Assembly: GCF_010091925.1 (NCBI RefSeq)
Contig: NZ_WVID01000032.1
Span: 1 to 64,000, forward strand
Length of the DNA stretch: 64,000 nt
Reading direction: 5' to 3'
DNA from: Nostoc sp. B(2019)
GTDB taxonomy: Bacteria > Cyanobacteriota > Cyanobacteriia > Cyanobacteriales > Nostocaceae
In this document: positions 54,137 through 63,606 of the stretch, piece after piece
How positions within the stretch are numbered: the first letter of the stretch is position 1
How the letters are laid out: the number at the start of each line of letters is the position of its first letter
Notes under the pieces: generated by a model
The model's input: the letters and a program-made list of their open reading frames with translations, nothing else
The model's database searches: none
What the model was told of the DNA's origin: nothing
Translations under genes and position numbers: made by a program

Positions 54137-55030
54137 TTATTTTTCAGGCTTTGGTTGTTGACCTTTAGAACAGCGGTCAAACCACTCCTGATATTTTTTC
54201 TGGCGTGACTCATCTTCAACAGCAATGGTCACTCGTACCTGTTTGCATCCATGATTTCGCTCTAGGGCGATCGCATTTAACAATAAACTAGCAATTTTAG
54301 GCGAACTAAATTCGCCACTCACTGTTAAACCACTATCAAAATTTGCAATTTCAAGTCTTTCCGCTTCAGTCAATTCAACGCTAACAATCTCCTGTTCTCC
54401 TAAATCAATTTCTGCAAGTTGCTTGTGCTCTGGGCTGACTTGTTCTACAATCAGTCTCTCTCGCCGGACAGGAACTTGTATCATCCGGGTTTCAATTTGT
54501 TTACGAACAATAACTTCTCCAACTTTCCGCTTACCAGTTTCAACGAATAATCGTTCCTCCAGTAAGCGAATAATCTTTTCTTCTCCGACCTCTTCTAAAT
54601 TTACTGACTCAACTTGGTTATTCGTAGTTTGGCTATGCACTATTGGCTCAGTTGAGTTTTCTGATAGTTTCTGGTCGCCTGGTGTTTCTGTTCCTAAATA
54701 TTCAGGCATAAGCTCTATTTCTAAATGGTCTAGATCTATGAAAACAGATTTAGTCGGCTTATCAATTTTTTTTATTTTCTGACTCTGCAATCGAAATAAA
54801 GAATACTGATGATCTCCAAACTGATTACCGTGTTCTAAAGTTTGGTGATTTACCTGTTTAGATATAATTAAGTTTAGTTGATGATTAGCATCCACAACTA
54901 AATCCTGAACCTCGCCTACTCGTTGACCTTGCCTATCGAACACAGTAAAGTTTTTTACCTTTCTTTTCAGGTCGGCTAGTAAGTTGTTGACGCGAGATTT
55001 TAATTTTGCCTGTCCAACGTTCTGTACCAT
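54137..55030 (-). CDS. PRC-barrel / DUF2382 protein, first of three paralogues
   Basis: A 297-residue soluble protein. Residues 10-110 are PRC-barrel-like (KVKNFTVFDRQGQRVGEVQD), and 155-220 have the DUF2382 pattern (IIRLLEERLFVETGKRKVGE, VRKQIETRMIQVPVRRERLI). The C-terminal 75 residues (LTVSGEFSSPKIASLLLNAI) are unlike the two other copies, so it is the most diverged. DUF2382 proteins are tied to stress survival in desiccation-tolerant bacteria and cyanobacteria; no biochemical role is fixed. 156 bases separate it from the next copy. Confidence 0.85.
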   Translation of the reverse strand: MVQNVGQAKLKSRVNNLLADLKRKVKNFTVFDRQGQRVGEVQDLVVDANHQLNLIISKQVNHQTLEHGNQFGDHQYSLFRLQSQKIKKIDKPTKSVFIDLDHLEIELMPEYLGTETPGDQKLSENSTEPIVHSQTTNNQVESVNLEEVGEEKIIRLLEERLFVETGKRKVGEVIVRKQIETRMIQVPVRRERLIVEQVSPEHKQLAEIDLGEQEIVSVELTEAERLEIANFDSGLTVSGEFSSPKIASLLLNAIALERNHGCKQVRVTIAVEDESRQKKYQEWFDRCSKGQQPKPEK

Positions 55031-55186
55031 CGTTAGTTATTTATATACAAATATGAACTGATTTTACTCAGCTAAATTAAATTTTTTACCATATTAAGTT
55101 ATTAGAAGTACAGGTAAAGCTAATCAGACAGCCCCACCTGCACTATATTTAATCAGTCATTAGCTAATAACTAATGTCTATGTCGT

Positions 55187-56089
55187 TTAACGTTCTTCAA
55201 TTGGAAGACCAGAAGCATCCACGTCTAACTCTTCACGACGCACAGTTTCTTGAGTCTCAACTGTGTCTTGATCCACGACTTTTTTGACTCTAACTTCTTC
55301 ACGCACAAATGCTTCTTTGCGAATCTCAGGAGTTTCTTCGTGAATTTCCATACGAGCAACTTCGCCTTCACGGAAGTTAGCTTCACCAGGGGAAACAGCA
55401 GTTCCGGCGTCTGTTGGAGTTACACGTTCAATTACAACTCTCTCTCTTTCCACCGGTACTGCAACTCGTGCAGTCTCAGTTTCAACGTGCTTACCAATCG
55501 CTACTTCTCCAGTTTTTTGGCGTCTCTTATTTGCAACTAACCTTTCTTCATATAATTTTAGGGTTTGATTATCTCCCTCATTTAACCCGTATAAAGAAGG
55601 TTCATGTTCGTAAGTGTAGTTATCGCGGTTGTAAGTTGGTGTGGGGGTTGTCGTCGGCTGATATTCTGTGCCTAAAGGTGCTGATGCTTCTAAAGGTCTT
55701 GATGCTTCTACAGGTACGGTGTTGTAGTCTCCGGGACGGCGATATACTCCACGTACTCGTTCTTCATAGTCGTAATCAAGAGTTTGGCGTTCATCAAACT
55801 CAGGTAAAGCTTCTGCTTGTTCTCTGGTCATGCCAACGGCGTAGGCGCGATCAACATTGTAGTCAATGCGAGTACGACCAATTGGGAGCAATACTTTCTT
55901 ACCAAAAATCCAGAAACCTAAGTCAACTACTAGATAGCGGAAATGACCTTCTTCATCTACCAGAACATCACTTACAGAGCCAATCTTTTCATCAGTTCCT
56001 TCTGTATAAACACCAAGACCTTTAATTTCCCGACCTTCAAAGGTATCTCGGTAATTAGGCTCAAAATCTTCTAATTTGTAAAGAACCAT
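55187..56089 (-). CDS. PRC-barrel / DUF2382 protein, second paralogue
   Basis: A 300-residue protein with the plan of its neighbour: PRC-barrel at 5-95 (YKLEDFEPNYRDTFEGREIK, SVSDVLVDEEGHFRYLVVDL, KKVLLPIGRTRI), a 60-residue Pro/Thr-rich linker (PLEASAPLGTEYQPTTTPTP), and DUF2382 from about 180 (LKLYEERLVANKRRQKTGEV, TARVAVPVERERVVIERVTP, VRKVVDQDTVETQ in outline). It ends EELDVDASGLPIEER. Highly charged and without membrane segments. Very close to the third paralogue, so it is a recent duplication. Confidence 0.88.
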   Translation of the reverse strand: MVLYKLEDFEPNYRDTFEGREIKGLGVYTEGTDEKIGSVSDVLVDEEGHFRYLVVDLGFWIFGKKVLLPIGRTRIDYNVDRAYAVGMTREQAEALPEFDERQTLDYDYEERVRGVYRRPGDYNTVPVEASRPLEASAPLGTEYQPTTTPTPTYNRDNYTYEHEPSLYGLNEGDNQTLKLYEERLVANKRRQKTGEVAIGKHVETETARVAVPVERERVVIERVTPTDAGTAVSPGEANFREGEVARMEIHEETPEIRKEAFVREEVRVKKVVDQDTVETQETVRREELDVDASGLPIEER

Positions 56090-56290
56090 ATATTAGCCCT
56101 CAAGTTTTCTGTATCGTATAGTTCTAAATTAGGCATTTCTTTACTTTTCTACCTCCTTCCAGCGAATGAATTGTCTCAAGAACGTAGCATCAAAAGTTAT
56201 AGGTATTTTTTGTGTGTACAAATAAATTAAATATTTCAGTATGGAATTTTGAAAACATAATTAATTTAATGCATTATTGCTGGCAAAATT

Positions 56291-56332
56291 AAAAGTGCAG
56301 GCAGAGAGAAAAATTTACTCTGCCTGCATAAC
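56291..56332 (-). terminator. rho-independent terminator after the third DUF2382 gene
   Basis: TGCAGGCAGAG (56296-56306) pairs with CTCTGCCTGCA (56318-56328). On the minus strand CTTTTAATTTTG follows the stem, 45 bases after the stop of the gene at 56375; on the plus strand a T-run follows too. Confidence 0.75.
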
Positions 56333-56374
56333 TTTTTATGATAAATGTGCCTAACAAATTCTTGGACTAGCTAT

Positions 56375-57217
56375 TTAAATTGCTTGATGTGTAGTTCCAC
56401 CATCTTCATTCACACGTAACTCACCCGCCGTATTTACATCTAACTCTTCTCGACGAATTGTGTCTTGTGCTTCTACAGTATCTCGCTCTACAACTTTCTT
56501 GACTCGGATTTCTTCACGCACAAATGCTTCTTTTTGAATGTTAGGCATTTCTTCGTATACTTCTATGCGTGCGACTTCGCCTTCTTGGAACTTAAGTTCA
56601 TTGGGATCTACTACCGTACCTCCTGCTGTAGGCTGAACTCGCTCGATCAAAACACGTTCTTTTTGAATAGGTACTGCAACGCGTGCAGTTTCCGTTTCGA
56701 TGTGCTTACTAACTGCTACTTCTCCGGTTTTTACACGGTGCTTATTGGCAATTAATCGTTCTTCATAAAGTCTGAAAGTTTGATTATATTGCTCATTCAA
56801 ATCGTATAAAGCTGGTTCTTGCTGGTAATTATATGTCTCGCGATCATAAATCACATTGCTAGTTGAGGAGCGAAATATACTACGTACTTTTTCTTCATAT
56901 TCTTCATCAACGATCGCGTCTTCTCTGTACTCAGGTAAATTTTCTATCTGCTGTTTACTCAGTCCATTGACAGAGACGCGTCTTTGAGGATAATTAATGC
57001 GGGAAAGTCCAATAGGTAGTAGTATTTTCTTGCTAACGAAGTCTAAGCTGGTATCAAGAACTAAATAGCGAAAACGACCGTCTTGATCAACTAAAACATC
57101 GGCAACTGAGCCTATTCTTTCTCCTCCATGAGTATAAACTTCTAACGCTTTAACATCATCACCGCCAAAAGTTTCTCGATAGTTTGGGTCAAAATGTTCA
57201 AGTTTGTGAAGAGGCAT
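56375..57217 (-). CDS. PRC-barrel / DUF2382 protein, third paralogue
   Basis: From ATG 57215-57217 (MPLHKLEHFDPNYRETFGGD) the protein has 280 residues. PRC-barrel (SVADVLVDQDGRFRYLVLDT, KKILLPIGLSRI), a short linker, and DUF2382 (FRLYEERLIANKHRVKTGEV, TARVAVPIQKERVLIERVQP, IRVKKVVERDTVEAQDTIRR) follow one another as in the second paralogue, from which it differs mainly in the shorter linker. The frame allows 12 more residues, but homology to the second paralogue sets the start. It has its own terminator, so at least this copy is separately transcribed. Confidence 0.87.
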   Translation of the reverse strand: MPLHKLEHFDPNYRETFGGDDVKALEVYTHGGERIGSVADVLVDQDGRFRYLVLDTSLDFVSKKILLPIGLSRINYPQRRVSVNGLSKQQIENLPEYREDAIVDEEYEEKVRSIFRSSTSNVIYDRETYNYQQEPALYDLNEQYNQTFRLYEERLIANKHRVKTGEVAVSKHIETETARVAVPIQKERVLIERVQPTAGGTVVDPNELKFQEGEVARIEVYEEMPNIQKEAFVREEIRVKKVVERDTVEAQDTIRREELDVNTAGELRVNEDGGTTHQAI

Positions 57218-57370
57218 AGCTGTTCCCAAATTGTTTAAAATATCTATCTCCAAGCGTAAAAACTCTTATGCTGGTTTTCCTCCTACTGGCGACTTAATTC
57301 AAGTGAGATATTTTATGCTTGGTGACTAATACTTTATAGGTGAAATACGAAAAAGTCTTAAGTATATGCA

Positions 57371-59284
57371 TTATCGCTCGGCATATAACTTAGCTGATGC
57401 GCCTATCGGCTGTCTAACTTGCGATTTCACCGCTTCAACAATAGCATCGGCGTCAATTTTGGCGGCATGAAGCAGTTCTTCTGGTGTGCCGGAACCTGGC
57501 ATATCACGCACTGCTAGCTTAATTAGTCGCAGTTGGGGGCCGTTGTAGGCGGGAGTATTATTAGTACCAGCAAAAGCATCAAGCACAGCAGCACCTAATC
57601 CGCCTTCACTCCAGTGGTCTTCGACGACTACTAAATTCGCATTTGTATCGCGTGCAGCTTGATGAAGTGTTTGCACATCAATGGGTTTGACAGAATAAGC
57701 ATCAATGACGCGCACCGTGATATCTTCATTTTTTAGGCGATCGCAAGCCTTGAGCGCTTCATGTAAAGTAATCCCAGCAGCAATCACAGTGGCTTGATCT
57801 TTTTGAGAACTATGGACTACCTTGCTGCCACCTATGGGAAACTCTTCATCAGCACCATAGATGACTGGTGTACTTTCCCGTGTGGTGCGGAGGTAAACAA
57901 CCCCATCGCGATCGCTCATTTGAGCTACTAGTTTAGCGGTCTGATTGGCATCACTCGGATACAATACAGTGCTATTCCACACCGCCTGGAAGGCAGCTAA
58001 ATCCTCCAGCGCCATTTGGGAAGGGCCATCCTGACCAATCGACACCCCAGCATGAGAACCCACTAATTTAATGTTGGCGCGTGAAATGGCAGCCATCCGT
58101 ACAAAGTCGTAGGCTCTACTCAAGAAGGCGGCGAATGTAGAAGCAAAGGGTTTGTATTGTCGCACTTGCAAACCTACCGCAGCGGCTACTAGTTGCTGTT
58201 CAGCAATGTACATCTCAAAGTAGCGCTCAGGAAAGGCTTCGGCAAAATCTTCAGCGTAAGTGGAATTGCTGACTTCGGCATCAAGAGCAATCACATCAGG
58301 TCGAGCCGCTCCCAAAGCTTTGAGAGCATCACCATAAGCGCGACGTGTTGCTACCTTTGCGCCTTTCTCATAAGTGGGAAGTTGCAACGGTTGAGAATTA
58401 GCGATTGTAGCGGGTTGGACTTGTTCTTCGGGCTTATCTACCTGGATTATAATGTGGCGTTCACCGCCTAGCTCGGCGATCGCCTTTTTTTCCTGTTCTG
58501 GTTTCAGTGCTTTGCCGTGCCAACCACCTAAATCTTCTAAAGCAGCCACACCTTTGCCTTTCTTCGTCCGTGCAATAATTACCGTGGGGCGATCGTTAAT
58601 ACTCAAAGCGGCGCTAAATGCTTGATCAATCTCCAGCAAGTTGTTACCATCAATCTCAATCGCCTGCCAGCCAAAGGCTCTAGCACGAGTAGCGTAAGCT
58701 TGTGTGTTCCAACCCAGTTCAGTTTGACCACGCTGTCCTAGTCGATTGACATCGATAATGGCAATTAGATTATCTAGAGTGTAGTGTCCAGCATGATCAA
58801 AAGCTTCCCATACCGAGCCTTCGGCTGTTTCACTATCACCCAGTAGCACCCAGACATGGTATGGGAGTTGATCTAAATATTTACCTGCTAGAGCCACTCC
58901 TACACCAATCGGCAATCCTTGTCCCAAAGAGCCAGTCGCCACATCAACCCAGGGCAAAACTGGTGTGGGATGACCTTCCAAGCGGCTCCCCAATTTTCGC
59001 AGCGACAGCAACTCCTCATCACTGATTACCCCCGCAGCTTTGTACATGGCATAGAGTAGCGGTGCAGCATGTCCTTTTGAAAGGATGAAGCGATCGTTAT
59101 TGGGGTAATGTGGATTATCAAAGTCGTAGCGGAGATATTTAGATATTAAAACCGCGATTAAATCAGCAGCAGACATCGACGAGGTAGGATGACCCGAACC
59201 GGCAATAGTTGTAGCGCGAATACTATCTACACGCAACTGTTGTGCCAGTTCATGCCATTGGTGCAGTTGCTCCTGTGTGGTCAT
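57371..59284 (-). CDS. transketolase
   Basis: A 637-residue thiamine-diphosphate enzyme exchanging two-carbon units between sugar phosphates. The N-terminal TPP site (GDSETAEGSVWEAFDHAGHY), the substrate His in SGHPTSSMSAADL and SKGHAAPLLYAMY, the Pyr domain (EMYIAEQQLVAAAVGLQV) and a C-terminal domain (VVEDHWSEGGLGAAVLDAF) are complete. The sequence is of the shorter animal-like type (about 620 residues, e.g. THIGSGHP/ATTIAGSGHPTS) and not the 670-residue form expected for the Calvin cycle gene, so it is likely a second transketolase. ATG at 59282-59284. Confidence 0.9.
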   Translation of the reverse strand: MTTQEQLHQWHELAQQLRVDSIRATTIAGSGHPTSSMSAADLIAVLISKYLRYDFDNPHYPNNDRFILSKGHAAPLLYAMYKAAGVISDEELLSLRKLGSRLEGHPTPVLPWVDVATGSLGQGLPIGVGVALAGKYLDQLPYHVWVLLGDSETAEGSVWEAFDHAGHYTLDNLIAIIDVNRLGQRGQTELGWNTQAYATRARAFGWQAIEIDGNNLLEIDQAFSAALSINDRPTVIIARTKKGKGVAALEDLGGWHGKALKPEQEKKAIAELGGERHIIIQVDKPEEQVQPATIANSQPLQLPTYEKGAKVATRRAYGDALKALGAARPDVIALDAEVSNSTYAEDFAEAFPERYFEMYIAEQQLVAAAVGLQVRQYKPFASTFAAFLSRAYDFVRMAAISRANIKLVGSHAGVSIGQDGPSQMALEDLAAFQAVWNSTVLYPSDANQTAKLVAQMSDRDGVVYLRTTRESTPVIYGADEEFPIGGSKVVHSSQKDQATVIAAGITLHEALKACDRLKNEDITVRVIDAYSVKPIDVQTLHQAARDTNANLVVVEDHWSEGGLGAAVLDAFAGTNNTPAYNGPQLRLIKLAVRDMPGSGTPEELLHAAKIDADAIVEAVKSQVRQPIGASAKLYAER

Positions 59285-59901
59285 AGTTGTTTTCCTGAAT
59301 GAAAATACAGGGAATTTATCAATAAGTAATGGTGAAGCGGACAGGGTTAAAAATCGAAAAAGTTATGAAACGGCAAAATTTTCATCCAAACCTTTGGACT
59401 ATGCCACTGATAACTAGGCGTTCATATTCAAGCTGAAGCACCATTACTGAATAGCTAATTAGTAACCTTTTAAACTAAAAAGAGATAAGATTGTGAGTAA
59501 TCTTGGTCAGAGTATTTTTTCTCTTCTCTTTGATTTACTTTAGAGAGTGGGAAGAACAATAACTTCTTTCTAATGGAATAACCGTTGTTTCCTTCTCAAG
59601 ACAGACAAAAATTACAACTGATTTTATTATTTTAGATGGATGTATTGATTAATACTAGCTACAAGTTATCCTACCCTTGAGTTTTCTACTTAAATAGCTA
59701 GGCTTAAATAAATTAAAGTTTGTAGTAAGGACTTTAGTCCTGATAATCCTTGTTTTGAGCGATGAATCACTCTCTCCGAGACGCTACGCGAACACTACGA
59801 ACTAGAATTTTATTTTATATTTAATTATACCTATTTACTTAGTCTTGAGTTTATATAATATAAAAAACGCCAATAAGATTGATTAGAAGCAAATTGAGCA
59901 A
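59285..59901. other. 617-base intergenic region
   Basis: AT-rich, with a piece of the gagacgctacgcgaac repeat (about 59779-59794) also found near 34040. I see no coding frame, terminator or promoter that can be defended. Confidence 0.4.
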
Positions 59902-60366
59902 TTAATAAATAAGTTTTTCCATAACAAAATTGATAAATTTTTGACCCCTACGTTCTACCTCTTGCTTTCTCACAACAATAAAATTTTTGCTTTCAAAGAA
60001 AGGTTTAGCTGTAATACTGGCTTCTGTAAATAACTTTTTAATCTCTAAAGCTCTTGCCTTTGATTCAATTTGTTCTAAAATTTGTGTGCCAACTCCTTGC
60101 CTTTGAAAGTCTTTATGGCAATAAAAGCAGTCAATATGACCATTTGCTTCTAATTGCCCAAAACCAATAATTTTATTATCCTCCTCTGCCACATAAGTAA
60201 ACTTATCTCCTAAACGTTTAATCCAAACTTCGGTATCTGTATTTGCCGATGCCCAAGCATCTACTTGGGCTTTTGTATAATCATGAATATTAACCTCATG
60301 AACTGTGTCATAAAACAATTTGATAATTTCTTCAGTATCGTCTATTTTGTATATTCGTAAATGCAT
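59902..60366 (-). CDS. GNAT-family N-acetyltransferase
   Basis: A 154-residue GNAT domain: the start LRIYKIDDTEEIIKLFYDTV, motif A with the acetyl-CoA loop (DFQRQGVGTQILEQIESKAR), preceded by the strand GHIDCFYCHK, and motif B (IKKLFTEASITAKPFFESKN). Arg/Gln-x-x-Gly-x-Gly is present. It resembles YafP-like acetyltransferases. The substrate is unknown. ATG at 60364-60366; its upstream neighbour is divergent. Confidence 0.85.
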   Translation of the reverse strand: MHLRIYKIDDTEEIIKLFYDTVHEVNIHDYTKAQVDAWASANTDTEVWIKRLGDKFTYVAEEDNKIIGFGQLEANGHIDCFYCHKDFQRQGVGTQILEQIESKARALEIKKLFTEASITAKPFFESKNFIVVRKQEVERRGQKFINFVMEKLIY

Positions 60367-60485
60367 GAGTAAGGGTATTGATGAAAAATAATTTTACTGG
60401 AAATATTATCAGCGATCGCCAGCTTTAAGTTTCTCATAGTAAGCCGCAGATAGGTTTTAGTTTTCGCACTTAATACGAGGTTTTT

Positions 60486-60740
60486 ATGGCTTTACCTACT
60501 GAAGAATTTGCAGCGCCAAAGCGAACACCAGGCACAGTTCAAGAAATTCCCTCCCCCGGTATAACTCCCAAAGATTCACTAATTGCTAAAGGCTGGCAAC
60601 GGGAACAGTATATTGGCATTACAATTCTGTTGCTAAGCTTGGTCGCCGTTGTCGGTTTTTTTAGTCGCAGATTTGAATATGCGCTGTTGTTCGCTTTTGT
60701 CCTCAGCATCATCCTGATTGTGTTCTTTTTGACTGTTTAA
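60486..60740 (+). CDS. small protein with two membrane segments
   Basis: A frame of 84 residues: a Pro-rich N-terminus (PKRTPGTVQEIPSPGITPKD) and two hydrophobic segments (YIGITILLLSLVAVVGFF and ALLFAFVLSIILIVFFLTV) with SRRFEY between. An ATG with a GAGGTTTTT site 5 bases upstream supports it. Function unknown. Its 3' end overlaps the converging frame at 60633-60959 by 108 bases. Confidence 0.6.
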   Translation: MALPTEEFAAPKRTPGTVQEIPSPGITPKDSLIAKGWQREQYIGITILLLSLVAVVGFFSRRFEYALLFAFVLSIILIVFFLTV

Positions 60741-60959
60741 TGGTAGCAGCTTGCTGAAAGACCAATGGATTCCCAGGTAAATTAAACTCACCAAAGTCAG
60801 CAGCATGATACCTAGAATTGTTCCATACGCCTTAGTGTGCCACCAAAATTTCTGAAGTTCTGCACCCAGTCGCACAAGCTTCCACAGATAGCCTTGATTG
60901 ACATCTGAATTGTAAACAGTGATTGCTAAGGATGCTGTGTTTTGCCGCGCAACTGTCAT
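60633..60959 (-). CDS. small protein with one membrane segment, overlapping its neighbour
   Basis: The 108-residue frame begins MTVARQNTASLAITVYNSDV and has one clear membrane segment (AYGTILGIMLLTLVSLIYLG), after which the C-terminal 35 residues (KEHNQDDAEDKSEQQRIFK) are the antisense of the 60486-60740 gene. The first 70 residues have good protein character, so a gene is likely, with the tail shaped by the overlap or a late frame change. Possibly one of the two frames is not expressed. Confidence 0.45.
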   Translation of the reverse strand: MTVARQNTASLAITVYNSDVNQGYLWKLVRLGAELQKFWWHTKAYGTILGIMLLTLVSLIYLGIHWSFSKLLPLNSQKEHNQDDAEDKSEQQRIFKSATKKTDNGDQA

Positions 60960-61229
60960 TTTAATTACTCCTTCGAGATTCAATGCTAGGCTATTGAATA
61001 TTTCAAAACTACTGTAATTCGATAGTTTTACTGGGGTTTATGTAATATCTCATAATTTGATGCAAGAGGCAAGCTTGAGAGTGAATTGCCGTACTGGGGA
61101 ATGGGGAAGGTAAGCTGTTACGCTTTTAGATTACATAGATGTGAGGATCATCAAGAGCAAAGCCGGAGACGCTCCGCCTCCAGTCAAGAGTTCCCTAACC
61201 CCGATACCCAATCTCCAGTCCAAATCAAA

Positions 61230-61862
61230 ATGCCTCATCAACTTTGGTTATCACAGTTGCAACAACACCGAGCGATCGCAGTTATCCGCGCCCCAAAAAT
61301 GAATTTGGGACAGCAAATGGCAATGGCTGTAGCATCTGGGGGAATGCAACTAATTGAGATTACCTGGAATAGCGATCGCGCGGCAGAATTAATCAGTCAA
61401 CTACGTTCGGAATTACCAGCCTGTATAATTGGCACTGGTACGCTGTTTAATGTGCAGCAGCTACAAGAAGCGATCGCATCTGGGGCGCAATTCCTCTTCA
61501 CACCCCATGTTGATCCGGCGATGATTCAAGTAGCGGTAGAAAAAGATGTATCTATCATCCCAGGAGCGCTGACTCCTACAGAAATTGTTAACGCTTGGAA
61601 TCAGGGCGCTAGTTGTGTAAAAGTCTTTCCTGTGCAAGCGATGGGAGGAGCAAAATATATCAAAAGTTTACAAGGCCCCCTGGGTGAGATTCCCTTAATT
61701 CCTACTGGCGGCGTCACCCTGGAAAATGCCAAAGAATTTTTACAAGCCGGGGCGATCGCCGTGGGTTTAAGTGGTGAATTGTTTCCCAAAAAGCTTGTCA
61801 CAGATGGAAACTGGGAAGCGATCGCCAGTCAGGCAAAAAACCTGATACAACGGTTAAATTAG
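61230..61862 (+). CDS. eda: KDPG/KHG aldolase
   Basis: From ATG 61230 (MPHQLWLSQLQQHR) a 210-residue class I aldolase: RAIAVIRAPKMNLG, EITWNSDRAAEL, GTGTLFNVQQLQEAIASGAQ, FLFTPHVDP, the Schiff-base Lys in CVKVFPVQAMGGAKYIKSLQ, IPLIPTGGVTLENA. It splits 2-keto-3-deoxy-6-phosphogluconate to pyruvate and glyceraldehyde phosphate, in the Entner-Doudoroff route or in degradation of keto-sugar acids. The edd partner is not in the window. The frame extends to 61086, but that part is repeat-like. It ends about 105 bases before the next gene. Confidence 0.92.
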   Translation: MPHQLWLSQLQQHRAIAVIRAPKMNLGQQMAMAVASGGMQLIEITWNSDRAAELISQLRSELPACIIGTGTLFNVQQLQEAIASGAQFLFTPHVDPAMIQVAVEKDVSIIPGALTPTEIVNAWNQGASCVKVFPVQAMGGAKYIKSLQGPLGEIPLIPTGGVTLENAKEFLQAGAIAVGLSGELFPKKLVTDGNWEAIASQAKNLIQRLN

Positions 61863-61969
61863 ATTAGGATGAAATCATCGAAAACTCACGTCTATTGCAG
61901 CAATAGACATGGAAATAAAGGTGAAACCTGACAACTTTCCCAAGACTCCATTATTTGAGTGTATTTACT

Positions 61970-62482
61970 ATGAAAACCCTAATTTATTCTGACTGGGCGC
62001 GTCGCTTAAAAATACTCCTCGCTGGTACAGCACTTTCTTTAAGTGTTGTTAGTATTGGCGCAGGTGAAGTTTGGGCAAATTCCAAAAATCAGATAATTGC
62101 CCAACAAATCCAGACACTACAACAATCTGAGCGGCGCTGGATTCAAATTAATCTTTCAAAACAACGATTAATAGCTTGGGAAGGTAACAAAGTTGTTTAT
62201 GGAGCCAAGATTTCTTCTGGCAAAAAATCCACTCCCACACGTATTGGTACTTTTAAGATTCAATCCAAGTTGAAGTCTACGCGGATGCGGGGTAGGGGCT
62301 ACGACGTTCCCAATGTTCCTCATGCAATGTTTTATGAAGGCAATTACGGTATTCACGGAGCCTACTGGCATAAAAGATTTGGTACTCCAGTCAGTCACGG
62401 CTGCGTAAATCTCGCGCCTAAACATGCTCAATGGTTATTCAAGTGGGCATCGCTAGGAACACCAGTGGTTATTCATAAATAG
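61970..62482 (+). CDS. L,D-transpeptidase (YkuD), first of two tandem copies
   Basis: From ATG 61970 the product has 170 residues. A signal peptide (MKTLIYSDWARRLKIL, LAGTALSLSVVSIGAGEVWA) precedes a single YkuD domain with [57 protein letters not shown] and the catalytic Cys in SHGCVNLAPK. Such enzymes form 3-3 cross-links in peptidoglycan or attach proteins to it. It shares about 60 percent of residues, by eye, with the downstream copy. The TTG at 61955 is a less likely start. Confidence 0.92.
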   Translation: MKTLIYSDWARRLKILLAGTALSLSVVSIGAGEVWANSKNQIIAQQIQTLQQSERRWIQINLSKQRLIAWEGNKVVYGAKISSGKKSTPTRIGTFKIQSKLKSTRMRGRGYDVPNVPHAMFYEGNYGIHGAYWHKRFGTPVSHGCVNLAPKHAQWLFKWASLGTPVVIHK

Positions 62483-63060
62483 TTAAGTATAGCTAAAAGG
62501 CAGTTTTAGCAAAATCAGAAATAACTACAAATCAAGACAATTGAGCGATGAAAACGAGATTTTCTAATGGGAATCTCCGGGATCGGGATATTAAACTTGA
62601 AATAGAATATAGAAGGGAGCATTCATCTGATTTGCCCCACAGAAATAAGCGTAAATCCTGACAATTCCTGTGTGAAATTACAAATGCAAATATTAAGTTA
62701 GGGAAAGTTTGCATTTTTTGAAAGTAACAACTGTTCAAAAATCACCGATAACGCCAAAAATGAGTGCCGAGTAAGTCGTAATATTTATGAAATGTTGAGT
62801 TGTCAACAGTTTTTAATTCACAAATTAAAACCAACAAGACTCAATACGACTGAAACGCCTCGATTGGCGGGTGTAACCAAATCAATTAAGAAGATGGAAG
62901 ACAAGAGGAAAATGCCGAAAAGCCATTCTTCTTGTCTGATCATTTCCTCTGCGGATGAGTTGCGTAAATCCTCCACAGGAAGCTAGAAGTCGCTCTGGAA
63001 ATTTGTAGCGTTCCAGAAAATTACTTCATGATTTTTGCGTAGTTTAAAAGGTGATGCATA
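62483..63060. other. 578-base region between the two transpeptidase genes
   Basis: Complementary segments GACAAG (62900-62905) / CTTGTC (62931-62936) and AGAGGAAAATG (62904-62914) / CATTTCCTCT (62941-62950) compete for pairing. No coding frame is supported, although one or two short frames exist. No clear terminator follows the first gene. Confidence 0.35.
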
Positions 63061-63600
63061 ATGCAAAGCTGGATTCGCAGTGGCGGAAGTGGCTCAAAAA
63101 CTTTTTGTACAGGCGTGGTGTTGATGGTGGCGACGTTGTTCTCTTGGTCGCCACCGTTAACAGGAGGTGATCACAACTTTGCTATAGCTAGAGCCGAGTC
63201 AGTAAATGAAAATAGCATCATAGTATCTGACATTAGGCAAGTATCCCAACCCCGCTGGATTGAAATCGACTTATCTGAGCAGCGGTTACGTGCATGGGAA
63301 GGTAAAAAACTTGTTTATTCATACCGAATTTCGGGAGGTAAGCGATCAACTCCCACACCCATCGGTAGATTTCGGATCAATTCCAAGTATCGCACTCATC
63401 GGATGCGAGGCAGGGGGTACAACATTCCTGATGTCCCTTACGCAATGTATTTTTATAGAGGTTACGCCATTCACGGTGCATACTGGCATAACCGTTTTGG
63501 GACTCCAGTCAGCCACGGTTGCGTGAATTTACCAGTCAAGCAAGCTCGGAGGCTATACAACTGGACAAAAACGGGGACTTTAGTGGTGGTGCGTAGGTAG
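63061..63600 (+). CDS. L,D-transpeptidase (YkuD), second tandem copy
   Basis: A 179-residue exported enzyme. The N-terminal part ([19 protein letters not shown]) is a signal or anchor segment; residues 66-179 are the YkuD domain ([57 protein letters not shown]), including catalytic Cys, His and Gly. The close match to the 61970 copy (the same [11 protein letters not shown]-type loop) shows tandem duplication; the signal segments differ, so sites of action may too. The end is followed by a palindromic repeat. Confidence 0.92.
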   Translation: MQSWIRSGGSGSKTFCTGVVLMVATLFSWSPPLTGGDHNFAIARAESVNENSIIVSDIRQVSQPRWIEIDLSEQRLRAWEGKKLVYSYRISGGKRSTPTPIGRFRINSKYRTHRMRGRGYNIPDVPYAMYFYRGYAIHGAYWHNRFGTPVSHGCVNLPVKQARRLYNWTKTGTLVVVRR

Positions 63601-63606
63601 AAATCA

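Noticed and set aside
62792-62986. 64-codon frame between the transpeptidases
   Set aside because: Low-information composition and no family; the sequence holds competing inverted repeats instead.
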